Below, piece after piece: positions 45,337 to 54,745 of a DNA stretch of 64,000 bases. This DNA is from Bradyrhizobium mercantei. Its GTDB lineage: Bacteria > Pseudomonadota > Alphaproteobacteria > Rhizobiales > Xanthobacteraceae. The stretch is taken from assembly GCF_001982635.1 (NCBI RefSeq), contig NZ_MKFI01000011.1:156373-220372 (forward strand), written 5' to 3'. How positions within the stretch are numbered: position 1 is the first letter of the stretch; every line of letters starts with the position of its first letter. The notes beneath the pieces are model-generated. The model was not told where the DNA came from, did not search any database, and saw only the letters and a list, made by a program, of their open reading frames with translations. A program made the position numbers and the translations under genes.

Positions 45337-48300
45337 CTACTCCACCCCCGCCATCAGCGCGGCATTGCCGCCCGCGGCGGCGGTGTTGATCGTGATCGTC
45401 TGCTCGCCGGCGAAGCGCGTCAGGTAGTGCGGGCCGCCGGCCTTGGGGCCGGTGCCGGAGAGGCCGCTGCCGCCGAACGGCTGCACGCCGACCACCGCGC
45501 CGATCATGTTGCGGTTGACATAGATGTTGCCGACCTGGAGGCGGTCGATCACGTGTTCGATGGTGTCGTCGATCCGCGAATGGATCCCGAGCGTCAGCCC
45601 GAAGCCGGTGGCTTCGATCGCGGCCAGCACGTCGCCGAGCCGCTCGGCGCGGTAGCGCACGACATGCAGGATCGGGCCGAACACCTCTTCGGTGAGCTGG
45701 CTGGCCGCTGAGAGTTCGAAGATATGCGGCGCGACGAAATTGCCTGATGGCGCAGCGCCGGCGAGATGCACCCGCGCTTCCTTTTTCATCCGCGCGATAT
45801 GCGCATCGAGCCGCTGCTTGGCCTCGGCATCGATCACCGGTCCGATCTGCGTCGATACGTCTGAGGGATCGCCGATCTTCAATTCGCGCGCGGCGCCCGC
45901 GATCATCTCGATCATGCGATCGGCGACGTCGTCCTGTACGAACAGCAGCCGCAGCGCCGAGCAGCGCTGGCCGGCGGAGCGGAACGCCGAGGTCACGACA
46001 TCGTCGGCGACCTGTTCGGGCAGCGCGGTGGCGTCGACGATCATGGCATTGATGCCGCCGGTCTCGGCGATCAGCGGCACGATCGGGCCATCCTTGGCCG
46101 CGAGCGTGCGGTTGATCGATCGCGCCACCTCGGTGGATCCCGTGAAGACCACGCCGGCGATGGCGGAATGGCCGACCAGCGCGGCCCCGATCGCGCCGTC
46201 GCCCTGGACCAGATGCAGCGCCGTCTGGGGTACGCCGGCCTGATGCAGCAAGACGACGGCCTCGGCCGCGATGCGCGGCGTCTGCTCGGCCGGCTTGGCG
46301 ATCACCGCATTGCCTGCCATCAGCGCCGCCGTTACCTGGCCGAGGAAGATCGCAAGCGGGAAATTCCACGGCGAGATCGCGACGAACGCGCCGCGGCCAT
46401 GCAGCTCCAGCACGTTGCTCTCGCCGGTCGGGCCCGGCATCGTCTCGCCTTTGTCGAACAGTGTTCGGCCGAGCGCCGCATAGTAGCGGCAGAAGTCGAT
46501 CGCCTCGCGCACCTCGGAGAGCGCGTCGTCGAGCGTCTTGCCGCCCTCGCTTTGCAGCAGCGCGAGGAAGTGCGCGCGGCGCTGCTCGAGCAGGTCGGCG
46601 GCCTTGTCGAGGATGGCTGCGCGTCGTGCGGCCGGCGTGGCGTTCCAGGCCTTGAAGCCGCGCCGCGCCGCGGCGACGGCAGCATTCGCCTGCTCGGTTG
46701 TCGAGGTCGCAACCGTGCCAGGTGCTGCCTTGCGCTCGGTTGCGATTGCCGAGGTCAGCGCGCCCAGCGCCTTGCGTTCACCGAATTCGATGCCGTGCGA
46801 GTTCGCGCGCTGCGGGCGATAGAGATCGGCCGGCAACGGAATCGCGGAATGCGAAGCCTTGTCGTCGCCCTCGATGATCTCGGCCGGGCGGCGCAGCAGG
46901 TCGGTGATGGAGACGCGATTGTCCGCCGCCAGCGCCACGAAGGACGAGTTGGCGCCGTTCTCGAGCAGGCGCCGCACCAGATAGGCGAGCAGGTCGCGGT
47001 GGCTGCCGACCGGCGCATAGGTGCGGTGGGCGATCTCCGGCCGGTCATCGCCGAGCTGCGCGTAGAGTGCCTCGCCCATGCCGTGCAGCCGCTGGAATTC
47101 GAAGCTATTGGGATCGTCTGACAGTTCGAGGATGGTCGCGACCGTCAGCGCGTTGTGGGTGGCGAATTGCGGAAACAGCCGCGGCCGCAGCGCCAACAGC
47201 TTTCGCGCGCAGGCGACGTAGTTCAAATCGGTCATCGCCTTGCAGGTGAGCACCGGATAGCCGTCGAGCCCGCGCTCCTGCGCGCGCTTGATCTCGGTGT
47301 CCCAATAGGCGCCCTTGACCAGCCGCACCATCATTTTGCGGTCGAGCGCGCGCGTCAGTGCATCGACATAGTCGATCACGTCAGCGGCGCGCTTCTGATA
47401 GGCCTGGATCGCCAACCCGAAGCCGCTCCAGCCGGCGAGCGACGGGTCGGCGAAGGCAGCGGCGATGACGTCGAGCGACAGCTCCAGCCGGTCGGCTTCC
47501 TCGGCATCCACGGTGAAGTTGAGATCGTACGCCTTGGCGCGGCGCGCGAGATCGATCAGCTGCGGCACCAACTCGCTCATCACCCGCGCGTGGCTGACCG
47601 CCTCGAAGCGCGGATGCAGCGCGGAGAGTTTCACCGAGATGCCAGGCCGGTCGGGCAGGGGCTGATCGCCGGCCGCCTTGCCGATTGCATCGATCGCGCG
47701 GGCGTAGGATTCGAAATAGCGGTGGGCGTCGTCGGCGGTGCGCGCGCCTTCGCCGAGCATGTCGAAGGAATAGCGCGAGCCGCGCGCCGTGTGCGATTGC
47801 GCGCGCGACAATGCCGCCTCGATGGTCTCGCCGAGCACGAAATGGCTGCCCATCAGCCGCATTGCCTGCCGCGTCGCGGCGCGCACCGCCGGTGCACCGA
47901 GCCGCTTCGTCAGCCGGCCGATCGTACCCTGCGGCGTCTCGCCGGGCTGGATCACGCGCGCCGACATGCCGAGCGCCCAAGCCGAGGCGTTGACCAGGAA
48001 CGCGCTCGATCGGGTCTCGTGGTTGACGAAGTCGCCTTGGCCGAGCTTGTCCTCGATGAACTGGTCGGCGGTGCGCGCATCGGGCACCCGCAGCAGCGCC
48101 TCTGCCAGCACCATCAGCGCCAGCCCCTCCTTGGTCGACAGCGCGAACTCCCGCAGCATGTCCTCGACCCCGCCGAGCGGATCGTCGTTGGCCCGGATCG
48201 CCTCGATCAGGCGCGTCGCGGAGCGGTCGATCCGAGCCTCCGCCTCCGCGCCGAGGCTTGCGTCCTGCCGCAGCCGGCCTGCGATGGTGGCGTCGTCGGG

Positions 48301-48342
48301 TGCGTAGGGCGCGCTGAACGGGGGCGGGAGCGGGTCGGGCAT
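45337..48342 (-). CDS. putA: Bifunctional proline utilization protein PutA
   Basis: Oxidises proline to glutamate via proline dehydrogenase and P5C dehydrogenase. I place the start at 48342 (MPDPLPPPFSAPYA), giving 1001 residues, close to the short B. japonicum PutA. The PRODH barrel spans about residues 100-430, with FMVRLVKGAYWD-type FAD/proline motifs (MMVRLVKGAYWDTEIKRA). The ALDH domain follows; its nucleophile is Cys794 in SAGQRCSAL and the general base lies in IAETGG. The N-terminal DNA-binding domain of the E. coli protein is absent, consistent with control by the divergent Lrp-type regulator. Confidence 0.96.
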   Translation of the reverse strand: MPDPLPPPFSAPYAPDDATIAGRLRQDASLGAEAEARIDRSATRLIEAIRANDDPLGGVEDMLREFALSTKEGLALMVLAEALLRVPDARTADQFIEDKLGQGDFVNHETRSSAFLVNASAWALGMSARVIQPGETPQGTIGRLTKRLGAPAVRAATRQAMRLMGSHFVLGETIEAALSRAQSHTARGSRYSFDMLGEGARTADDAHRYFESYARAIDAIGKAAGDQPLPDRPGISVKLSALHPRFEAVSHARVMSELVPQLIDLARRAKAYDLNFTVDAEEADRLELSLDVIAAAFADPSLAGWSGFGLAIQAYQKRAADVIDYVDALTRALDRKMMVRLVKGAYWDTEIKRAQERGLDGYPVLTCKAMTDLNYVACARKLLALRPRLFPQFATHNALTVATILELSDDPNSFEFQRLHGMGEALYAQLGDDRPEIAHRTYAPVGSHRDLLAYLVRRLLENGANSSFVALAADNRVSITDLLRRPAEIIEGDDKASHSAIPLPADLYRPQRANSHGIEFGERKALGALTSAIATERKAAPGTVATSTTEQANAAVAAARRGFKAWNATPAARRAAILDKAADLLEQRRAHFLALLQSEGGKTLDDALSEVREAIDFCRYYAALGRTLFDKGETMPGPTGESNVLELHGRGAFVAISPWNFPLAIFLGQVTAALMAGNAVIAKPAEQTPRIAAEAVVLLHQAGVPQTALHLVQGDGAIGAALVGHSAIAGVVFTGSTEVARSINRTLAAKDGPIVPLIAETGGINAMIVDATALPEQVADDVVTSAFRSAGQRCSALRLLFVQDDVADRMIEMIAGAARELKIGDPSDVSTQIGPVIDAEAKQRLDAHIARMKKEARVHLAGAAPSGNFVAPHIFELSAASQLTEEVFGPILHVVRYRAERLGDVLAAIEATGFGLTLGIHSRIDDTIEHVIDRLQVGNIYVNRNMIGAVVGVQPFGGSGLSGTGPKAGGPHYLTRFAGEQTITINTAAAGGNAALMAGVE

Positions 48343-48460
48343 GGCGGCGGTTCCTCGAGGGTTGCACGGGAACACCTACGCGCCCGTGGACCGTAGTTCG
48401 ATAGACAAATTAGCAGATTTGCCTTAGAAAATTAGGATCAATTCATATATTGCCGCAGAT
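48343..48460. promoter_or_regulatory. putA-regulator divergent control region
   Basis: 118 bp shared by putA and the Lrp-type gene, unusually AT-rich around 48395-48455 (AAATTAGCAG, AAAATTAGG, ATATATTG). Lrp proteins bind degenerate AT-rich sites, so this is the probable operator and double promoter. I cannot pick exact boxes. Confidence 0.5.
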
Positions 48461-48925
48461 ATGACAGAGATAGACAAGACAGACCGCAAAATCCTCTCGA
48501 TCCTGCAAGGGGATGGCCGGATTGCCAATGTGGAGCTGGCCGAGCGGATCGGCCTGTCGCCGACCTCGGTCGGCGAGCGTCTGAAGCGGCTGCAGCGCGA
48601 CGGCTTCGTCGAGGGCTACGGCGCGCGGCTCAACCCGCACCGGCTCGGGCTCGGTCTCTTGGTGTTTGTCGAGGTGCTGCTCGACAAGACCACGCCCGAC
48701 GTGTTCGAGAAGTTTGCCAGGGCGGTGCAGACCGCGCCCGAAGTGCTGGAGTGTCACATGGTGGCCGGCGGCTTCGACTATCTGGTCAAGGCGCGGGTCG
48801 CCAACATGACTGCCTATCGCCGGTTTCTCGGCGAGACCCTGCTGGCGCTGCCGGGCGTGCGCGAGACGCGAACCTACGCGGTGATGGAGGAAGTCAAGCG
48901 CGATGCGCCGTTGCCGGTCGGCTGA
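48461..48925 (+). CDS. Lrp/AsnC-family regulator, probable proline-catabolism activator
   Basis: 154 residues: N-terminal HTH (about 5-50, DRKILSILQGDGRIANVELA then LSPTSVGERLKRLQRDGF) and a RAM ligand-binding domain (about 65-145). Divergence from putA matches PutR of rhizobia and Agrobacterium, which activates putA in response to proline. A BkdR or general Lrp role is possible, but the context favours the proline regulator. Confidence 0.9.
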   Translation: MTEIDKTDRKILSILQGDGRIANVELAERIGLSPTSVGERLKRLQRDGFVEGYGARLNPHRLGLGLLVFVEVLLDKTTPDVFEKFARAVQTAPEVLECHMVAGGFDYLVKARVANMTAYRRFLGETLLALPGVRETRTYAVMEEVKRDAPLPVG

Positions 48926-49018
48926 TTTCATCCCGATCTGATCCACAGCCATGCGCCGGATGTATTGGCATCGCTGTGCACCCGAGTTAATCCTTTGGCC
49001 GAGTTGGGGCAGGGGTTC

Positions 49019-49669
49019 ATGACAGACGCCGATCAGCCGATACGAATGAAACGGGCCGGACTTGCCGGCGCGCTTGCCGTGCTCATGCTCGTGCTGCCGT
49101 CAGGGGCGCCGGCCCGCGCGGCCGAGCTCAGCTCCGGCATCATGCAACTCTATACGTCGGTCTCGATTTATCCGCCGTCGGCCTCGACGATGACCGTGTG
49201 CTACGGCTTCGTCTGCCGGCGCCGCGAGATGCTCGACTTCAACGCGGCCGACCGGGCGGCGCTGGCCAGGATCATGGCGACGGGCCGCGCCAACGCCGCC
49301 GCCGAACGCGCCGCCGTGCAAAAGGCCGTGATCTGGTTCGACCGCCGGATGGGGCCGATCCTCGGCACCGACAAGCGCGTCGCGAAAGCGGACTTCCGCG
49401 CCAACGACGACAAGCACAATTATGATTGCTGGGACACGACGCGAAATACGACCAGTTTGATGCTGGTGATGCAGGCGTGGAACCTGTTCAAGTTCCATGA
49501 CGTCGGGGATCCCCACTACCGCGGATTTTCGTTCGCGCAAACGCCGCACAACACCGCCGTTCTGGTCGAACGCGCGACCAAGGTGGAATGGGCCGTCGAT
49601 CTCTGGCCCCGCGGCTATCTGCAACCGCCTGATGTCATGACCGTCGCCAAATGGGTGACGGAAGATTGA
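49019..49669 (+). CDS. Secreted hypothetical protein, 216 aa
   Basis: Start at 49019 with AGGGG before it. Residues 8-36 form a signal peptide ending ARAAE. The mature part contains CYGFVCRRREMLDF and FDRRMGPILGT, then a stretch around DCWDTTRNTTSLM and GYLQPPDVMTV. Three cysteines could form one or two disulfides. I do not recognise the family. It has an isolated position between the Lrp-type gene and a TPR gene. Confidence 0.75.
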   Translation: MTDADQPIRMKRAGLAGALAVLMLVLPSGAPARAAELSSGIMQLYTSVSIYPPSASTMTVCYGFVCRRREMLDFNAADRAALARIMATGRANAAAERAAVQKAVIWFDRRMGPILGTDKRVAKADFRANDDKHNYDCWDTTRNTTSLMLVMQAWNLFKFHDVGDPHYRGFSFAQTPHNTAVLVERATKVEWAVDLWPRGYLQPPDVMTVAKWVTED

Positions 49670-49854
49670 ACGGCTGAAGGATTCCGCCGTGCGCGTGCCG
49701 CGGTGTTCCATCCATTGATCGCAGGGATGGCGACCTGTGTCATTCGACACTGGAACCGGGCTCGACGGTTCCAAAAAATACGTCGAGCGCCCATCACCTT
49801 AAGAACGAAGTGACGCGTTAGCACGGCAGCATTCGGCCAACCCGAGGCTACGAT

Positions 49855-51933
49855 ATGCGTTCACGTTCGACCTGCATCGATGCCGCGATCAGCGGCGCTC
49901 GTTTCCCGCTGTTGCCGGCGCTTGCGCTGCTGCTGTGGCCCATGCTCGCCGCTACGGCCCGCGCGGGCGATGTCGAGGATTGCGGCGGGCCGCCGACCGA
50001 GAAGGCCGAGGCGGCGTGTTCGGGCATCATCAACGATAGCGCACGCTCCACGGAGGATCGGACCAAGGCGTTCACCGGCCGCTCGCGATACTACATCGCC
50101 CGCAACAAGATCGATCAGGCCCTTGGTGATGCCGATGCGGCGGTGCAGCTGAACGCGCAATTCGTGCCGGCGCTGATCGCACGCGGCTATGTGCAGCAGC
50201 GCAAGGGCGGCCTGGATCAGGCGCGCGCCGATTTCGATCGTGCGATCGAGCTCGAGCCGAAAAATCCGTTCGGCTTCCTGGCGCGCGGCAATCTGCGCGC
50301 CGACCAGCACGCCTGGGCCGACGCGATTTCGGACTACGGCCAGGCGATCACGCTGCGGCAGGATCTTCCCGCCGCCCATGTCGGACGCGCCCGGGCCTAT
50401 GTCGAATCCGGACAACCCGATGCGGCGCTGGCCGACGCCAACACCGCGATTGCGGTCAACGCCAGCACGCCGAATGCGTTCTACTGGCGCGGCCAGGCCT
50501 ATCGCCGCAAGGGCGACATGGATCACGCGATCGAGGATTTCTCGCGCGCGATCGCGCAGGCGCCGCAGACCGAGCGCAACGCCTATTTCGCCCGTGCCCA
50601 GCTCTACAGCGCCAAAGGCGACTACGTCAGAGCCATCGGCGACTTCGACCGGCTGCTGAAGGTTCTTCCCGACAACAAGGAGATCCAGCAGCAGCGCCAG
50701 CAGGCGCTCGCGATGCAGGCCGAGCTGGCCAGGTCGGGTGCGGCCGCGTCACCATCACCGGCGACACCAGCTCCGGGCGCAGCGCCGGCTCGGCCAGCCG
50801 CGCCGACACCGGCCGCGGGTAATCAGCAGGTCGAGCAGGCCAGGCAGTTCGTTGCGCAGGGCAATTACGCGGGCGCCGTCGCCAATCTCAGCCAGGTGCT
50901 GAGCAGCGATCCCCGCAACGAGGCTGCGCTACGGCTGCGCGCGCTGGCCTATTCACGGCTCGGCCGGATGGCGGAGGCGCGCAACGATCTCAGTGAGCTA
51001 CTCAAGCTCAAGCCGGACGATCCGCAACTGCTGGCCTTCCGCGCTCTCAATGCCGCCGGCATGCGGCAGTTCGACGAGGCCATGACTGACGCCGGCCGCG
51101 CCATCACGCTCGATCCGAACAACGCGCTGGCCTATCTGGCGCGCGGTCTCGTCAAGGCCGGCACCGGCAAGGTGCAGGATGCACTCGCCGACTACGACCA
51201 TTCGATCTCGCTCAATGCCAAGGAAGCGTTGGCCTACACCGAACGCGGGCTCGCCTATGTCGGATTAAACCAGCTCGACAAGGCGCTGTTGGATTTCGAT
51301 CAGGCGCTGGCGCTGGTGCCGACCAATCTGGTCGCCAAATCGTGGCGTGGACTGGCGCTGATGCTCAAGGGCCGTAGCGATGAAGGGCTGGTCGATATCG
51401 ACGGCGTGCTGGAGCGCAGCCCGAACAATCCGACCGCCCAGCTCGGCCGCGGGCTCGCGATGCTGACCTCCTCGCAGTTCGACCGCGCCATCGCTGCGTT
51501 CGACCAGATCGTTACGCGGGCGCCCAACGATGCCTTCCCGCGTGTGCTGCGTGCACGGGCCTATCTCGGGCTGAAGAAGCCTGACGACGCGATGAAGGAT
51601 CTCAATTTCGTGCTCGCTGCGCGGCCGGATTATCTGCCGGCGCTGACGCTGCGCGGCATCACCTGGTCGGCGCTGCGCAACTACGACAAGGCGGTCGACG
51701 ATCTCGACCGGGCGATTGCGCAGAAGGAGACGGTGGAGGGGGTGTTCGCCCGCGCCAAGGCGCATGAGGCGCTCAACCATGCCGACAAGGCGACCGAGGA
51801 TTTTCGTAAGGCCACGCAGCTCGCACCGTCGAGCGTGTTCGACGTGCTGGCGCAGGCCGAGTCGAAGCGCAAGGTCCAGGAGCTGTCGAAGCGGGTGCCG
51901 TGCGGCACCGGCCAGGGCGGCACCTGTCTGTGA
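49855..51933 (+). CDS. Exported TPR-repeat protein
   Basis: 692 residues. A signal peptide runs to about residue 38. Tandem TPR motifs cover most of the protein in two blocks separated by a Pro/Ala-rich linker around residues 295-325 (SPSPATPAPGAAPARPAAPT). Repeats show the alternating pattern ALADYDHSISLNAKEALAYT and ALLDFDQALALVPTNLVAKS. TPR proteins scaffold complexes, here probably in the periplasm. The target is unknown. No neighbouring gene on the same strand helps to assign it. Confidence 0.9.
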   Translation: MRSRSTCIDAAISGARFPLLPALALLLWPMLAATARAGDVEDCGGPPTEKAEAACSGIINDSARSTEDRTKAFTGRSRYYIARNKIDQALGDADAAVQLNAQFVPALIARGYVQQRKGGLDQARADFDRAIELEPKNPFGFLARGNLRADQHAWADAISDYGQAITLRQDLPAAHVGRARAYVESGQPDAALADANTAIAVNASTPNAFYWRGQAYRRKGDMDHAIEDFSRAIAQAPQTERNAYFARAQLYSAKGDYVRAIGDFDRLLKVLPDNKEIQQQRQQALAMQAELARSGAAASPSPATPAPGAAPARPAAPTPAAGNQQVEQARQFVAQGNYAGAVANLSQVLSSDPRNEAALRLRALAYSRLGRMAEARNDLSELLKLKPDDPQLLAFRALNAAGMRQFDEAMTDAGRAITLDPNNALAYLARGLVKAGTGKVQDALADYDHSISLNAKEALAYTERGLAYVGLNQLDKALLDFDQALALVPTNLVAKSWRGLALMLKGRSDEGLVDIDGVLERSPNNPTAQLGRGLAMLTSSQFDRAIAAFDQIVTRAPNDAFPRVLRARAYLGLKKPDDAMKDLNFVLAARPDYLPALTLRGITWSALRNYDKAVDDLDRAIAQKETVEGVFARAKAHEALNHADKATEDFRKATQLAPSSVFDVLAQAESKRKVQELSKRVPCGTGQGGTCL

Positions 51934-52136
51934 CGCGACAACTCGGCGGCCGCGCGTCTTCCCGGAGCAAAGGCTAACCTCGGCGCGCGCTGGCAATGGC
52001 GGCCGGAAAAAAGCTCAACGGCGTGGCGCGCGGGCGTCGTGCCCGCTCCGCCGAACGTCACGTGGTCTGGTGTGTGGATCGGCCCCCACTCCCGGATGAC
52101 GTCCGAGAGTGCGCCGCCGGATCTGGCGCTGGTGCG

Positions 52137-52337
52137 CTAGACCTTCAAGTTCTCGGCTGACGTCTTGCCGCGATTTGCGATCTCTTCGTATTCAACGGTC
52201 TGGCCTTCGTTCAGGCTCTGAAGACCAGCCTTCTGAACCGCCGAAATATGCACGAAAATGTCTTTGCCGCCCGTTGCGGGCTGGATGAATCCGTAACCCT
52301 TGGTCGGGTTGAACCACTTCACTGTACCTTTGGGCAT
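52137..52337 (-). CDS. cspA: Cold-shock protein (CspA family)
   Basis: 66-residue single cold-shock domain that binds single-stranded RNA and DNA. RNP1 is KGYGFI and RNP2 is IFVHIS. It starts MPKGTVKWFNPTKG at 52337, as the family requires. Longer upstream readings are non-homologous. The 285 bp before the start are AT-rich compared with the surroundings and may include the long 5' leader that governs cold induction in this family. Confidence 0.95.
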   Translation of the reverse strand: MPKGTVKWFNPTKGYGFIQPATGGKDIFVHISAVQKAGLQSLNEGQTVEYEEIANRGKTSAENLKV

Positions 52338-52622
52338 TCCAGTCGTCTCCGCGGAATCAATCGAAAACAGACCAGCCGGTCCCCGCACAAACCGGCTTGT
52401 CCGTGCCACACAGGATAGCAGTTTGAAAAAAGCTGGGTAGATCAAACGACGGTGTGATTTTGGCCGGAAACAACCCGCTTTGTGGGGATTTGGCGTCGGA
52501 TTGCCTGTTTCGTGGTCAATTAATGCGCTGCAAAACAAGATTGGTTCCGTCGAACCCAATCGGGTCGGTGGCCCCGCGCGCGGCCTTTTCCGCCGGCGCG
52601 CGGGGAATGGACCGGCCGCGTT
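52338..52622. promoter_or_regulatory. csp leader and sorB downstream region
   Basis: 285 bp between the cold-shock gene and sorB stop, both on the minus strand. The part nearest the start, around 52340-52450, is rich in A and T and probably contains promoter and leader for the csp gene. No hairpin strong enough for a terminator was seen. Confidence 0.4.
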
Positions 52623-52934
52623 TCAATAGGTCGCGGAGAGGTAGTCGACGATCTTGCCGACGTCGGCCTGGTCGATCGGCGCACCGTAGACCTTGATCAT
52701 CTTGGTCACCTCGGCCTGCCAGAAGTCCTTCTTGAACTTCTCGCCCTGCGGCTGGGTCTTGATGTAGTCCGCCGAGTGGCAGCCGGTGCAGTTGCTCTGC
52801 ACCACGTCGAGGTTGGGCCCGGGCTTGAACGCCGCGGTTTCCTCGGGAAGCGTGTAGTTGACCGGTGCGGCGATCGCGGCGCCGATCGTGAGCATGGCGA
52901 TCGCGACGAGGGAGGCAAGCAACTTGCTGGTCAT
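52623..52934 (-). CDS. sorB: Sulfite dehydrogenase cytochrome c subunit SorB
   Basis: 103-residue periplasmic monoheme c-type cytochrome. Residues 1-22 are a signal peptide ending IAA. Heme binds at CTGCH (49-53), with a late Met in KMIKVYG as a candidate distal ligand. It accepts electrons from the molybdenum subunit encoded 11 bp upstream and passes them to the respiratory chain. Gene order and size match the SorAB enzyme of Starkeya. Confidence 0.9.
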   Translation of the reverse strand: MTSKLLASLVAIAMLTIGAAIAAPVNYTLPEETAAFKPGPNLDVVQSNCTGCHSADYIKTQPQGEKFKKDFWQAEVTKMIKVYGAPIDQADVGKIVDYLSATY

Positions 52935-52945
52935 GATGCTTCTCC

Positions 52946-54145
52946 TCACGCCGCGGTGACGCGCACTGTTTCGACGACGTTGCGCAGGTAGCCGGCCGGA
53001 TTCCACAACGGATCCATCGGCTGGGTGTCGCCGGCATTGTTGGTGGCGCGCACCTTCAGCTCCGCGGGTCCGGGGGGAAGCGCGACCTTCAGCTTCCATT
53101 CGCGGAATGCGTATTTGCCGAGGTCCTTGCCGAGCTTGGCCGGCGTCCAGCTCTTGCCGCCGTCGGTCGAGACCACGACCTCCTTGATGCCCTTGCCGCC
53201 GTCGAAGGCGATGCCGCGCAGCGTAATGCGGCCGGCCTTCAGCTTGGCGCCGTCGGCGACGCTGGTGATGAACGAGCGCACCGTGAAGCGGTTGATCGGG
53301 ATCGTTGCCTTCGGTGCGGTGCCGGGCTCGACCGCGTTGTTCGGCGTATCCGGAATCCGGTAGGCGGATTTCATCCAGAAGCCCTCGAACACGCTGTCGA
53401 TCACCGTGATCTCGTTGAGGTGCTTGACCCAATAGGTGCCGTAATAGCCGGGCACCACGAGGCGGAGCGGGAAGCCGTTGAGGAACGGCAAATCCTCGCC
53501 GTTCATGCCCCAGGCCAGCATCACCTCGCCGTCGCGCGCGTGGTCGATGTCGAGCGCCTTCACGAAGTCGGGCGTCGTCTCCATGACAGGTCCATCCATG
53601 CCGTTGAAGGTGACCTGCTTGGCGCCGGCCTGCACGCCGGCCATATCGAGCACGGTCTTCAGCGCCACGCCGTGCCAGCGCGCGCAGCCCATCGCGCCGT
53701 TGCCGAGCTGGCCGCCGGCGACGCGCGGATTGAAGAAGCCGCGGCTGTTGCCGGAGCACTGGTTGACGGCGACGAGCTCGGTGGCCTTCAGCTTCCTGAT
53801 GTCCTTCAGCGACAGTTTCAGCGGCTTGTCGACCTTGCCCTTGATCTCGAGCGTGAACTTGTCCGGATCGAGGTCGTAAGGGATGCCGGCGAGGTGATAG
53901 CGGACGAAGAACGCATTGTTCGGCGTCAGCGGGCCGTCGTTGAAGATCGCGAACGGCGTTTCCAGCTGCGGCGGCCGGCTGGTCAGGCCGATCATCGGGC
54001 GCTTCTGCGGGTAGCGCACCAGCGGCCGTTCGCCATTGCCGAAGGGCAGTGTCACGGTGTCGAGGGCGAACGCGCCTCTGGATCCCAGCCCCGTCACCAA
54101 AGCGGCCAACCCGGCGCGCTTCATCAAGTCTCGTCGATCGAGCAT
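52946..54145 (-). CDS. sorA: Sulfite dehydrogenase molybdopterin subunit SorA
   Basis: 399 residues, start at 54145 after GGAGGAAGCGGA. A Tat signal is visible (MLDRRDLMKRAGLAALVTG). The sulfite-oxidase fold is clear; the molybdenum-coordinating Cys is Cys130 in NQCSGNSRGFF, with a C-terminal dimerisation domain. It oxidises sulfite to sulfate in the periplasm and donates electrons to SorB. YedY-type sulfoxide reductase is excluded by the adjacent cytochrome and the size. Confidence 0.92.
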   Translation of the reverse strand: MLDRRDLMKRAGLAALVTGLGSRGAFALDTVTLPFGNGERPLVRYPQKRPMIGLTSRPPQLETPFAIFNDGPLTPNNAFFVRYHLAGIPYDLDPDKFTLEIKGKVDKPLKLSLKDIRKLKATELVAVNQCSGNSRGFFNPRVAGGQLGNGAMGCARWHGVALKTVLDMAGVQAGAKQVTFNGMDGPVMETTPDFVKALDIDHARDGEVMLAWGMNGEDLPFLNGFPLRLVVPGYYGTYWVKHLNEITVIDSVFEGFWMKSAYRIPDTPNNAVEPGTAPKATIPINRFTVRSFITSVADGAKLKAGRITLRGIAFDGGKGIKEVVVSTDGGKSWTPAKLGKDLGKYAFREWKLKVALPPGPAELKVRATNNAGDTQPMDPLWNPAGYLRNVVETVRVTAA

Positions 54146-54299
54146 TCCGCTTCCTCCGAAGCTGTTCTGTCCCGAGCTGGTCATCACCAGGCTCGGATTG
54201 CCTTGCGCGCCTTCGCATCATGGACTGCGCGCGGTGACAAATGTCGCACCTGACAACTCCAAGTCAATTGAGCTTTCGCCGCGGTGCGTCGCAACAACG

Positions 54300-54330
54300 A
54301 AAAGCCCCGGCCGCATCAGGCGACCGGGGC
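54300..54330 (-). terminator. Rho-independent terminator of the 54357 gene
   Basis: Read on the minus strand, GCCCCGG pairs with CCGGGGC around a 13-base loop and is followed by TTTT. It stands 26 bp after the stop of the small secreted-protein gene. Confidence 0.8.
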
Positions 54331-54356
54331 ATTTCGATTCCAGGCAGCAGGTTCGA

Positions 54357-54584
54357 TCAGTAGCAGACGTTCACGGTGCGATAGCGATAGCCGTAGGGCG
54401 TCAGCACCAGGCGGGTGACGTAGCAGCCGGAGTCGACGAAGCCGACGGAGATGCCCGGGCCACCCCAGAAGTGATGGTGGTACGGATGCCAGAAGAACGG
54501 CTTGGCGGAGGCTGCGGTGGGCGCCAGCGCGGCGGCACCGAGGGTAGCGGCAGTAGCGAGAGCAAGCGTGACTTTGCGAAGCAT
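54357..54584 (-). CDS. Small secreted protein, 75 aa
   Basis: Signal peptide at residues 1-27 (ending ASA) and a 48-residue mature part rich in aromatic residues and histidine (FFWHPYHHHFWGG). Two cysteines near the end (SGCYV, NVCY) could form a disulfide. The HHH cluster might bind metal. Short periplasmic proteins of this type occur widely in Bradyrhizobium-like genomes; function unknown. A terminator follows directly. Confidence 0.75.
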   Translation of the reverse strand: MLRKVTLALATAATLGAAALAPTAASAKPFFWHPYHHHFWGGPGISVGFVDSGCYVTRLVLTPYGYRYRTVNVCY

Positions 54585-54745
54585 GGTCGTCTCCTTCAGA
54601 TGCGCGTTGAGCTCTGTCGCGGCGCGGTTGCAGTGTTACCCATCGCCAGTCAGTCGCATCCGGCAGGGGGCACGTTCGAGCATCTCTGCTGGACGCACCC
54701 GTGGATGTGCGGCAGGTCACATTCGATGAAGGGGGGATGAACCGG

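Noticed and set aside
52623..54221. Long frame covering sorA in the sorB frame
   Set aside because: The part above 52934 is out of frame with SorA and has no recognisable sequence; only SorB is real in this frame.
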